The notes below the pieces were generated by a model. The model did not search any database. It saw nothing but the letters and a program-made list of their open reading frames with translations, and had not been told where the DNA came from. A stretch of DNA of 64,000 nt from Balneolales bacterium ANBcel1 (GTDB taxonomy: Bacteria > Bacteroidota > Rhodothermia > Balneolales > Natronogracilivirgulaceae), in the NCBI GenBank assembly GCA_029688905.1, contig JARULB010000002.1, forward strand, positions 186,001 to 250,000. The letters run 5' to 3'. Made by a program: the position numbers and the translations under genes. Of this stretch, positions 17,530 to 26,006 are shown piece by piece (within the stretch, counting starts at the first letter, position 1; every line of letters begins with the position of its first letter).

Positions 17530-17547
17530 GGGCTGGTTACGCAGCCC
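17530..17547 (-). terminator. Possible terminator of tex
   Basis: On the minus strand, GGGCTG-CGTAAC-CAGCCC followed by a U-rich TGTTCTTTATC, 15 bp beyond the tex stop. The U-tract is interrupted, so this may be weak. Confidence 0.4.
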
Positions 17548-17561
17548 GTACACTGAACACA

Positions 17562-19757
17562 TTACGTGGCCGGCTTTTTGTCTGTTACCATCTCGAGACC
17601 GATCCTCCCTCGTTGCTCATCCAGGGAGTCTATTCGGACCCGGATAATATCACCTACAGATACCACCTCATGAGGATTGTTAACCCGTTTGCGGTCGCTC
17701 ATTTTTGAAATATGCAGCAGCCCGTCCTGCTTTACACCGATATCGACAAAGGCTCCGAAATCAACCACGTTTCGAACGGTTCCCTCCAGCTCCTGTCCCT
17801 CCCGTAAATCACTCATGGACAGAATATTCTGCTTCAGGAGGGGCTTGGGCAGCGATTCCCGGGGATCACGTCCCGGTTTCTGCAGGTTTTCAATGATCAG
17901 TTTCAGCGTAGGCAAACCAATTCCGGCACTTTCTGCAGTCCTGTCGAGATCCAGATCCCTGAATTTAAGCGGCAGCAGATCGGCCATGTCCCGAATTTTC
18001 CCAGGTTCAATACCCACTTTTTTACAGACGATTTCGGCCGCTTCGTAACTTTCCGGATGGATGGCCGTGTTGTCCAGCGGCTGAGGGGAGTCCGGTATGC
18101 GAAGAAATCCCGCTGCCTGCTGGAATCGAAACTCGCCGACTCCGGCAACACTCCTGAGCTGCTCCCGATTACGGAATGGCCCGTTCTGGTCACGGTGCAA
18201 GACAATATTTTTGGCTATGGTACTGCTGAGGCCCGAAACATAAGCAAGCAGGGCAGAGCTGGCCGTATTTACATTGATTCCGACCATATTCACACAGCTT
18301 TCCACTACATCATCCAGTTTGCGGGAAAGCTGAACCTGGTTTACATCGTGCTGGTACAATCCCACACCTATGGATTTCGGATCAATCTTCACCAGCTCAG
18401 CCAGCGGATCCTGCACCCGGCGGGCAATGGAGATGTTGCCTCTCATGGCGGCTTCCAGATCCGGAAACTCCTGCTTCGCCAGTGGCGAGGCCGAATAGAC
18501 GGATGCTCCCGCCTCATTGACAATTAGATAGTGAAGGGTTTCATCGGCCTTCTTCTCTTTTCGCAAGCCGATCAGTTCGGCAACCACCTGTTCGGTTTCC
18601 CTGCTCCCGGTTCCGTTGCCAATGGCGATCAGGCTCACGCCGTGCCGTTCGATCAAATCATCCAGAACCGCAATGGACTCACGAATCTTCTTTCGGGGTG
18701 GTGTAGGGTAGATGGTTGTGCCCTCAAGATACTTGCCCGTAGCATCCACAACGGCAACCTTGCACCCGGTTCGGTAGCCCGGATCGATTCCGATCACGTT
18801 TTGCGATGAGAGGGGTGGTTGAAGCAACAGGTTTTTCAGATTTTCCGCAAAGGTACCGATGGCGTGTTCTTCCGCTTTCCCGGTCAATTCCTTGCGGGCT
18901 TCCCGTTCCAGCGCCGGGAACAGAAGGCGGCGAAACGCATCCGCCGCTGAAAGCTTCAGCTGTTCAGTGAATATGGATTTAGAGTTCGTAATAATATGGC
19001 GCTCAATTTTTTCAACGGCCTTATCTTCCAATATTTCTATATTTGCACTCAGAATTCCTTCACGTTCCCCACGGTTGACGGCCAGGATCTGATGCGGCCG
19101 GACGTGGGTGAGTTTTGCCGCGAATTCGTAGTACTCCCGATAGGTCTCCTTTTCATCCGGTTGTTTGGTTTTGGTGACGGAAAGCACCCCGTGCCGTTCG
19201 ATCTGTTTACGAATACTGTTGCGGATATCCACCTCTTCATTGATCCACTCGGCGCAGATGTCACGTGCCCCTTGAAGCGCCTCTTCGACGGAATGGACGT
19301 TTTTTTCGGCATCCAGATAATCCATGGCGAGTGTCTCTGGATCGCCCGTAACATTTTCCTCCTCCCACATCAGGATTGCCAGTGGCTCGAGACCTTTTTC
19401 GCGCGCCACAGAAGCTCTTGTTTTTCGTTTTGGTTTATAGGGGAGATAGAGGTCCTCCAGCTCCTTTAAAGTCTTGCAAGAGGCAATTTCGGCAGCCAGT
19501 TCCTCGGTCAGTTTTCCCTGCTCGCGAATCACACCCAGAATACTTTCCCGGCGCTCGTTCAGGAGTCTGATAAACTCGAGGCGATCCCTTATATCACGAA
19601 GCTGCTCTTCATCCAGTCCGCCGGTGCGTTCTTGCCGGTAGCGGGCGATGAAGGGGATGGTCGCACCTTCATCAAGAAGGGCAGACACCGCCGCGACCTG
19701 CGCGGGAGCCATGTTGATCTCTTTTGCGATTTGCGAAATAATTCCTTCGGATGCCAT
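17562..19757 (-). CDS. tex: Tex family RNA-binding transcription accessory protein
   Basis: 731 residues in the Tex order: N-terminal helical domain (MASEGIISQIAKEINM, then LDEGATIPFIARYR), a YqgF/RNase-H-like domain (VIGIDPGYRTGCKVAVVD near residue 320), tandem HhH motifs (NTASSALLAYVSGLS, then AGVGEFRFQQAAGFLRI), and a C-terminal S1 domain (about 650-725; GTVRNVVDFGAFVDIGVKQDG in two parts). Members bind nucleic acids and influence transcription; their exact role is unsettled. Divergent from hisN, with an exact promoter whose -33 box touches the hisN start codon. Confidence 0.93.
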   Translation of the reverse strand: MASEGIISQIAKEINMAPAQVAAVSALLDEGATIPFIARYRQERTGGLDEEQLRDIRDRLEFIRLLNERRESILGVIREQGKLTEELAAEIASCKTLKELEDLYLPYKPKRKTRASVAREKGLEPLAILMWEEENVTGDPETLAMDYLDAEKNVHSVEEALQGARDICAEWINEEVDIRNSIRKQIERHGVLSVTKTKQPDEKETYREYYEFAAKLTHVRPHQILAVNRGEREGILSANIEILEDKAVEKIERHIITNSKSIFTEQLKLSAADAFRRLLFPALEREARKELTGKAEEHAIGTFAENLKNLLLQPPLSSQNVIGIDPGYRTGCKVAVVDATGKYLEGTTIYPTPPRKKIRESIAVLDDLIERHGVSLIAIGNGTGSRETEQVVAELIGLRKEKKADETLHYLIVNEAGASVYSASPLAKQEFPDLEAAMRGNISIARRVQDPLAELVKIDPKSIGVGLYQHDVNQVQLSRKLDDVVESCVNMVGINVNTASSALLAYVSGLSSTIAKNIVLHRDQNGPFRNREQLRSVAGVGEFRFQQAAGFLRIPDSPQPLDNTAIHPESYEAAEIVCKKVGIEPGKIRDMADLLPLKFRDLDLDRTAESAGIGLPTLKLIIENLQKPGRDPRESLPKPLLKQNILSMSDLREGQELEGTVRNVVDFGAFVDIGVKQDGLLHISKMSDRKRVNNPHEVVSVGDIIRVRIDSLDEQRGRIGLEMVTDKKPAT

Positions 19758-19889
19758 AAATTTTGCTATTTTTCAATCGATCAATACGTTATAGCCGGTT
19801 AAAACCCGGCCTGCATGCAACGGTCGCCATGAATTCGAATACGGATCTGTCCGTAGCATCGTGAACGAGACGGCCGGCAAGGCAGGAGC

Positions 19890-19920
19890 CAAATATATCA
19901 GCACTCCAAACGATTTCCAA
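19890..19920 (-). promoter_or_regulatory. Promoter of tex (TTG-N20-TATATTTG)
   Basis: On the minus strand TTG (19920-19918), exactly 20 nt, TATATTTG (19897-19890): an exact match to the Bacteroidota -33/-7 pattern. Predicted start near 19884, leader about 125 nt. The first base of the -33 element is the A of the divergent hisN ATG. Confidence 0.65.
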
Positions 19921-20702
19921 TGAATCTAACTACGAAACAGCAATTATTACAATTTGCAATATACCTCGCACGAACTGCTGGGAAATTGACCCTTTCCCGA
20001 TTCCGAAAAGGCGTGGATGTCGACCGAAAAGATGACGATTCGCCTGTTACCGTTGCCGACAGAGAGGCAGAAGAGTGGATGCGGAAGCAAATCGGGAACA
20101 CCTACCCGGATCACGGCATCATCGGTGAAGAGTACGGCAACGAGGGAGAGAGCAAATCCGTGAAATGGATTCTGGACCCTATCGACGGCACACTCTCTTT
20201 TATTCACGGCGTACCGCTTTACACCACCCTGATCGGTATAACCGTTGATGGTGAACCGGAGGCGGGTGTTATTTACGCGCCCGCAACTGACGAATTGTGT
20301 GAAGCCGGAATCGGACTTGGTGCTCGCTACAACGGTACCGATTGCCGCGTCAGGGAGACCCATTCACTCAGCGAAGCAACACTGCTCTCCACGGATATGA
20401 CGACGATTATCCAGGAAAACCTGATGGAGCCGTTTACAAAACTGCTGTCCACCTGCCGATTGCACCGGACCTGGGGCGATGCCTACGGCCACATGATGGT
20501 TGCAACAGGCCGGGCAGATATCATGTTCGACCCGCTGCTGAATATCTGGGATGCGGCCCCGTTGCTGCCGATTCTCCAGGAAGCCGGCGGACATTTCCTT
20601 GATTTTTCCGGCAAAGCTTCCATTGAAAGCGGACACGGGTTCTCAGCCGGCGAAACGCTTGCCGGCAAGGTCCTGGCCGTTATGCAGAGCCGCGGCGCGT
20701 AA
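19920..20702 (+). CDS. hisN: Histidinol-phosphatase / inositol monophosphatase family
   Basis: 260 residues of the Mg-dependent inositol-monophosphatase fold. Metal and phosphate motifs: VTVADREAE, GEEYG, LDPIDGTLSFIHGVPLY and WDAAPLLPILQEAGG. The forms SFIHG and WGDAYGHMMVATGRAD are those of histidinol-phosphatases of this fold (dephosphorylation of histidinol phosphate in His synthesis), but substrate choice in this family is hard to read and no other his gene is close. Normal length. It precedes the M1-like gene by 37 bp. Confidence 0.75.
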   Translation: MNLTTKQQLLQFAIYLARTAGKLTLSRFRKGVDVDRKDDDSPVTVADREAEEWMRKQIGNTYPDHGIIGEEYGNEGESKSVKWILDPIDGTLSFIHGVPLYTTLIGITVDGEPEAGVIYAPATDELCEAGIGLGARYNGTDCRVRETHSLSEATLLSTDMTTIIQENLMEPFTKLLSTCRLHRTWGDAYGHMMVATGRADIMFDPLLNIWDAAPLLPILQEAGGHFLDFSGKASIESGHGFSAGETLAGKVLAVMQSRGA

Positions 20703-20739
20703 GACAGTGTTCATGTAACCTTGAAATTTGAGACCTCTA

Positions 20740-23082
20740 ATGGTGAAACTCTTCGTTTTTGTCATCATCACCGGCATGCTCCCGGTCATTGCCGCTCCCG
20801 GCCTGCAGGCAGAGGAACGGAAGATGCCGCCCGGTGATTATCCGACGCATCCTGCGCTGGAAGTTGCCTATACGGAAGCGGTAGCGTTTATAAGCGTTCA
20901 TCCGGAGCAAAGAATACTGGAAGGGGAGGTTACCTACCGGTTTCGTCCAAAACACGCTCACGTCACGGAACTGGCATGGTTCGCACCCGGGTTGACACTT
21001 TCGGATGTCTCCGCCAGTATGGAAGATTTCGGATATGAAACTGTGGGCGACACCTTGTTTCTGCGATTCGGGGATCCGTTATCCCCGGATAAGGTGGCTA
21101 CGGTTTCGCTATCATACGAAACCAGTCCCTTGTTCGGAGTCCATTTTCTGCCGTCCGGCACTATGTTCTCATCAAACCTTCCCGGAGGAACCGGTCACTG
21201 GTTGCCGGGCCCCGTTCATCCAAGGGTTACGGTTCCGCTTGAGTTGACGATCGAGGTGCCTGACGGGTATCAGGCGGTTTCCGGTGGCGTTCTGGAGTCA
21301 TCGGAATCGAATGGCGACGCTCAGCGATTTTTCTGGGTACATGAATCGCCGGTACCGCTTTCGGAAGTCTCCTTTGCAGTCGGAGATTTCGATGTGGAGG
21401 AAGCGTTCTACGGCACTAAAAACCTGCGTGTTTACCATGAAGCCGGGGCAATAACCGCCGATGAACGCCGCGGTTTGTTAGACCAGATGGTGCGCCAGCT
21501 CCGAAGCCTGGAACGACAGTTTAGAAGTGAGGTTCCCGTTTCGGCCATACAGATTGTCATATTGCCGGATGACCGATGGGAAACGCGATCCTATGCCGCC
21601 GGCACAGCCTTCCTGTATAAATCCCTCGAAGGCATGGATGCTCAGCTGGATCGTGCTCTTGCCGCTCAGTGGTTTGGCATAGCGCTTCGTTCGTCCGCCC
21701 GCCACCAGTACACATTCATTACGCTATTGCAGGCATTGGCAGCTGAAGAGGCGGGACATGCGGAGTGGAACAACGGCCGAAACTCTCTGGAACAGGCTTT
21801 TGAAATACCGGAAACCGTGTATGGCTATGAGGATATGGACCGCTGGCAATGGGCACGCCGCTATGTGCAATCAGCTCCCGGGACCGGAGGAATGCAGGAA
21901 ATCCTGGTTTCCACTCTTGCTGCTTCACTACGAGACCATGCCGGGGAGCGTGGCGTTCGCGACAACTCCTGGTTTTCCGGCCGACTTTACGAACAAACCG
22001 GTCTGTGGATAGAAGCTCCGGAAATCGGTCATCCGGAACCGGAGCCCGCTTTTCAGTTCAGCGTCGTGGTAGAGGAGGTAAGAGGCTCCGACAGCTACCG
22101 GCTCAATATTGAACCTCTTGGCGAAATTAAGGACCGCATGTTCCCTGTTACAGTTGCATGGAACCGGGACGGGCGCATTATTGAAAACGAATACGCTTTT
22201 CATGGGCAAGGGGATCAGCTTACGGTGGAGCCGGGAGGGCTTGTAAGCAATATTACGGTTTCGGATGCCTCGGAACTGGAGCTCTCATTCACTGTGGAAA
22301 AACCATTTTCCTTCTGGATGCATCAGCTCAGAAGATCGGTCCGGCCGCAGCACAGAATTAAGGCGGCGGAGGCTCTCAAGGATTTTGCGGATGACCCCGA
22401 TCTGCAGCTTGCGGTTCAGGATGTGATCGGTAGAGAACAGGACCCGCATGTACAGGCGGCCATGTATGATCTGCTGGCTGAAATCACGGCAGGGGCCAGC
22501 GGCACCGAACGTCGTTTTCTGGACGGGCTTTCCAGTTCGAATCCGGAGATTCGCGAAGTTTCCATGAACGCCCTCAAAAGATACCCCGGTGTACGGCGGG
22601 TTGAGGATGAAGTGATGTCCATTATTCAGGTTTCAGACGACATCGCCTTTGTCAATATGGCTATCGGCACTTACCGGCATCTTGTAGATGAAGAGGAGTT
22701 TCGTGACTTTGCCATCCGTTTTCTGAGGGAGGACCGACAGGAGCTGCTTTTCACCAAAACGTTGCTTAGGGAACTCTTCGAATTGCCGATAACAGAAGAA
22801 AGTGTTGATGCGGCTTCGCTGTATCTGCTGGAAGATTATCCGTTTGATCTGCGCTGGAAAGCTTACCGTCTGCTGCGGCAAAGTGAGTTTAACTCCAACT
22901 GGCAATCGGCCTTTCTTGAAAAATGCGCCGATGATGCCGATCCCAGGATTCGATTTTTAACCCTGTTTTCACTCTCGGCACTGGAAGCGGAAAAACGGGG
23001 ACCTTTTTTGGAGTCCAGACTGTTGAAAGAGTACGATCTTCGTATATTGAAACGTGTGCAGGAACACAAGCTTTCTGAGTAA
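20740..23082 (+). CDS. Secreted M1-peptidase-like protein without zinc site
   Basis: 780 residues from ATG 20740 (a TTG four codons earlier is less likely). It has a clean signal peptide (hydrophobic about 3-20, cleavage near LQA). The N-terminal beta domain resembles M1 aminopeptidases. The helix that should read HELAHQWFG reads RALAAQWFG (305-313): both zinc His and the catalytic Glu are Arg, Ala and Ala, and the third ligand position, 19 residues on, is Thr. The exopeptidase motif is also lost (AGTAFLYKS). Residues about 530-770 look like HEAT-type helical repeats. Probably a periplasmic non-catalytic binding protein. Followed after 24 bp by a small unknown gene. Confidence 0.65.
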   Translation: MVKLFVFVIITGMLPVIAAPGLQAEERKMPPGDYPTHPALEVAYTEAVAFISVHPEQRILEGEVTYRFRPKHAHVTELAWFAPGLTLSDVSASMEDFGYETVGDTLFLRFGDPLSPDKVATVSLSYETSPLFGVHFLPSGTMFSSNLPGGTGHWLPGPVHPRVTVPLELTIEVPDGYQAVSGGVLESSESNGDAQRFFWVHESPVPLSEVSFAVGDFDVEEAFYGTKNLRVYHEAGAITADERRGLLDQMVRQLRSLERQFRSEVPVSAIQIVILPDDRWETRSYAAGTAFLYKSLEGMDAQLDRALAAQWFGIALRSSARHQYTFITLLQALAAEEAGHAEWNNGRNSLEQAFEIPETVYGYEDMDRWQWARRYVQSAPGTGGMQEILVSTLAASLRDHAGERGVRDNSWFSGRLYEQTGLWIEAPEIGHPEPEPAFQFSVVVEEVRGSDSYRLNIEPLGEIKDRMFPVTVAWNRDGRIIENEYAFHGQGDQLTVEPGGLVSNITVSDASELELSFTVEKPFSFWMHQLRRSVRPQHRIKAAEALKDFADDPDLQLAVQDVIGREQDPHVQAAMYDLLAEITAGASGTERRFLDGLSSSNPEIREVSMNALKRYPGVRRVEDEVMSIIQVSDDIAFVNMAIGTYRHLVDEEEFRDFAIRFLREDRQELLFTKTLLRELFELPITEESVDAASLYLLEDYPFDLRWKAYRLLRQSEFNSNWQSAFLEKCADDADPRIRFLTLFSLSALEAEKRGPFLESRLLKEYDLRILKRVQEHKLSE

Positions 23083-23106
23083 ATTAAAGCAACCGGCTAT
23101 CAGTTT

Positions 23107-23370
23107 ATGAATTACATCATCAAACTACCCCCCAAATCCAAGCGGGATGAAGTCATTGACGCCTGGGTTTCCGACATTCTGAACGATCACGAATACCGCA
23201 ATTTCCGTTCAACCATGAACAAGCTCATCAAGAGCGGATTCAACCGGGATGGGGTAATGTTCATGTTTCTGCATCGCACCACCCATGAAATTGCACGCAA
23301 GCGCATCATTAAACAGTCTCACTACGACCTTGCCGACGTGGCCTTCAGCACTCCTATAAGCCTGAACTGA
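23107..23370 (+). CDS. Conserved-looking small protein of unknown function
   Basis: 87 residues from ATG 23107, 24 bp after the M1-like gene and on the same strand, so probably co-transcribed. It has no signal peptide or membrane segment, is basic, and appears mostly helical (VIDAWVSDILNDHEYRNF, then a lysine- and arginine-rich IARKRIIKQSH). No family was recognised. The coding-like composition and start position support a real gene, but not strongly. Confidence 0.55.
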   Translation: MNYIIKLPPKSKRDEVIDAWVSDILNDHEYRNFRSTMNKLIKSGFNRDGVMFMFLHRTTHEIARKRIIKQSHYDLADVAFSTPISLN

Positions 23371-23495
23371 GGACTAAAGGTTACGACGTTTGTGTAATTC
23401 ATCCATGGCGAATCGCGCTCACGGACCGGCACAGCTGATTCAGACCATCAGCCGCATTTACCTGCCCATAAAGCTGTGACCGAGGCCCTGGGGCA

Positions 23496-24770
23496 TCACG
23501 CCTGCCTGACCCACTTGACCAGTTCCCTGAACGACGCCTTCTTTCCGTACATGAGAATACCGATGCGGTAGATACGGGAACTCATCCAGATAAGTACCAG
23601 AAATGTCAGGATCATGATAGCCATGGTTCCGGCAAACTGCCATAAAGGCACCGAGACCACGGCCATACGAACCGGCATCAGGATGGGTGCGAAAAATGGA
23701 AACATGGAGAGTGCTATGGCCAGAGTGGAATTGGGGTTCTCCGAGACGGTCATCAGAAATATAAGCGGCACGACAATCAGCATTATGATGGGGATCTGAA
23801 GCTGCTGGCTGTCGGATTCCTGCTCAATGGCCGAGCCTACCGCTGCAAACAGGGCGCTGTACACCAGATAACCGAGCAAAAAGAACAGCACGAAACCGAC
23901 CCAGACCATCGGCGAGATTGTGGGCAGGGTAAAGGCGGCAGCTTCACCGGCGGCTTCGGCGGTAGCGGCATCAGCCCCGGTAAACAAGGCCAATACCGGT
24001 CCGGCCGCCATCATCAACAATGCCCCGGAAAATGCCCAGATTAGAAACTGTGTGAGGCCCAGAAGCGCAACACCGGTCACTTTTCCAAGCAACAACTCGA
24101 AGGGACGAACCGATGAAGCAATAACCTCTACAACACGCGAGGACTTCTCTTCCATAACGCTTCGCATGATGACGGTACCATACCCGAGCATCGCTCCGTA
24201 TATGATGAACCCCATGATAAAGCCAATAGCCGCCGATGCACCGGTGTCTGCGGCTTCTTCGCCCGTTTCGGTTATGGTGTAGTTGTTTACGGAGATACGC
24301 TCACTCAGCACTGCGCGAATTTCATCCGACGCCTCCAGACGGTCAAGCCGCTCCTGCCGCACAAACTCACGAATATCGGAGCGAATTCGTGATGTGGTTG
24401 TCATTCCGGCGCTGCCATCGTGGTAGAAAGCGGGCTGGCCCCGGCCATCCAGGACTTCGTGTGGAATTAGGATGTATCCCTCGATGGATCCGACCTGGAG
24501 TCTTTGTCTCAACTCTTCCGTAGATGCATTGGCCGGTTGGTAAAACACCGAATCGGTAGCGATCATCCGTTGTGCGATGACCCCGGTTTCGTCATATACC
24601 TGGAAGCGGCGTTCTGTGTCGCTTGTCAGTACATGAACCAGGCTGGGAATCACCAGTAGTAAAATCATAAACACGGGTGCCAGGATGGTGGTGACAATGA
24701 AAACCTTGCTTTTCAGCCTGACCAGGTATTCCCTTTGAATAATTAGCAGCAGTTTTTCTGTTGAAAGCAT
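23496..24770 (-). CDS. ABC-2 type transporter permease (NatB-like)
   Basis: 424 residues: one membrane helix near the N-terminus (about 22-45, after LIIQREYLVRLKSK), a large external domain (about 50-170), then five or six hydrophobic helices to the C-terminus. VMEEKSSRVVEVIASSVRPFELLLGK is the hallmark coupling segment of ABC-2 permeases of the NatB/YhaP group, which are linked to sodium or drug efflux. It lies 41 bp downstream of its ATPase gene. The substrate is not determined. Confidence 0.88.
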   Translation of the reverse strand: MLSTEKLLLIIQREYLVRLKSKVFIVTTILAPVFMILLLVIPSLVHVLTSDTERRFQVYDETGVIAQRMIATDSVFYQPANASTEELRQRLQVGSIEGYILIPHEVLDGRGQPAFYHDGSAGMTTTSRIRSDIREFVRQERLDRLEASDEIRAVLSERISVNNYTITETGEEAADTGASAAIGFIMGFIIYGAMLGYGTVIMRSVMEEKSSRVVEVIASSVRPFELLLGKVTGVALLGLTQFLIWAFSGALLMMAAGPVLALFTGADAATAEAAGEAAAFTLPTISPMVWVGFVLFFLLGYLVYSALFAAVGSAIEQESDSQQLQIPIIMLIVVPLIFLMTVSENPNSTLAIALSMFPFFAPILMPVRMAVVSVPLWQFAGTMAIMILTFLVLIWMSSRIYRIGILMYGKKASFRELVKWVRQA

Positions 24771-24811
24771 TGTTACATCCTGTTTTGGAATTTCTGTGGA
24801 TTGGGGAAGAG

Positions 24812-25711
24812 TTATCCGGTGACGGTATCGATGAAAATTTCCTGCAGGCCGGGTTCAATCAGCTCAAACCCTTCAACACGGGCATGTTTCTGGGCTTCCC
24901 GCAGTATGGCCTGGTCGTCGGCGCCATCAAGCAAGCGGATCTCGGCATAATGCACGGAGCGGTTGTTGATGCGGACATTTTCCAGGCGGTCCAGAAATGT
25001 GTGGTCGCCATGAAATTTGAGCCGGATGCTGTTTTTGCCATAGGAAGCCTTGATCTGCGACAGTTCTCCGTTGAGTACCAGCTTCCCGTTGTTGAACAGG
25101 GCGATATCGTCGCACAGTTGTTCAACCTGCTCCATGCGGTGTGTGGCAAAGAAGATGGTCTTTCCTGCCGCCCTGAGCTCGAGGATCACCTCTTTCAGCA
25201 TTTCACTGTTGATGGGATCCAGTCCGCTGAAAGGCTCGTCAAATATCAGACATTGCGGATCGTGGGCGATGGTGGCGACAAACTGGATTTTCTGCTGCAT
25301 GCCTTTCGAGAGTTCACCGATCTCCTTTCCTGTCCAGTCGGAAGCGCCAAATCGGTCCAGCCAGAACCGGATTTTCTCCCTGGCGTCATGGCGGGAGAGT
25401 CCTCTTAGCCGGCAAAGATAGACAAGTTGCTCGCCTACCTTCATCTTTTTGTAAAGCCCCCGTTCCTCCGGAAGATAGCCGAGTTTATGCTGGGTTCCGG
25501 GGCCGGCCTGCTCCCCGTATACCCGGATCACACCCGAATCGGGAACCAGTATATGGGTCAGCATTCGGATGCTGGTGGTTTTACCCGCACCGTTGGGCCC
25601 CAGTAAACCAAAGATTCGCCCTTCGTTTACGGTAAAGGATACATCATCAACAGCACGTTGATCTCCGAACTTTTTTACTACATTCTCAAACGCTACAACG
25701 GTATCATTCAT
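24812..25711 (-). CDS. ABC transporter ATP-binding protein (NatA-like)
   Basis: 299 residues from ATG 25711 (MNDTVVAFENVVKKFG). The frame stays open 210 bp further upstream, but that stretch has no ABC character and lies in the AT-rich promoter region. Motifs: Walker A GPNGAGKTTS, Q-loop YLPEERGLYKKM, signature LSKGMQQK, Walker B CLIFDEPFSGLD and the H-loop FATHRM. The EERGLY form and the C-terminal domain after residue 215 are typical of NatA/YhaQ proteins. It powers the permease encoded next. Confidence 0.9.
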   Translation of the reverse strand: MNDTVVAFENVVKKFGDQRAVDDVSFTVNEGRIFGLLGPNGAGKTTSIRMLTHILVPDSGVIRVYGEQAGPGTQHKLGYLPEERGLYKKMKVGEQLVYLCRLRGLSRHDAREKIRFWLDRFGASDWTGKEIGELSKGMQQKIQFVATIAHDPQCLIFDEPFSGLDPINSEMLKEVILELRAAGKTIFFATHRMEQVEQLCDDIALFNNGKLVLNGELSQIKASYGKNSIRLKFHGDHTFLDRLENVRINNRSVHYAEIRLLDGADDQAILREAQKHARVEGFELIEPGLQEIFIDTVTG

Positions 25712-25982
25712 GATCTGTGGGTTATTTCTGATATGCCCCCCTCCAAATGAGGATAGATGAAACATCCATGGCCAACAATTCGGCCACACAGGCGAATGAT
25801 CAAATTCATGGATGCTACATGTGACATTATGAAAAAAATAAATTTTTACACATGAAAATAAGGTTTGTATCATACTTGATGAAATCCTTATATACCAATA
25901 AAACCGATATATTTTACGCAAATGCGCCCTTCCGGAAACAGGTGCATCTGAAACCGCGATAAATCGATTTGGGACACCTACG

Positions 25983-25998
25983 AATTATTTAAATAATT
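25983..25998. promoter_or_regulatory. Perfect 16-bp palindrome ahead of glgA
   Basis: AATTATTT-AAATAATT ends eight bases before the glgA ATG. It is a perfect dyad and could be an operator or a structure masking the start. The 295-bp region between natA and glgA holds no other recognisable element and no exact TAnnTTTG promoter. Confidence 0.4.
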
Positions 25999-26006
25999 GT
26001 TTCACT

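Noticed and set aside
25712-25921. 70-residue N-terminal extension of the NatA-like ATPase
   Set aside because: The residues are not ABC-like and the DNA is AT-rich promoter region; ATG 25711 gives a normal start.
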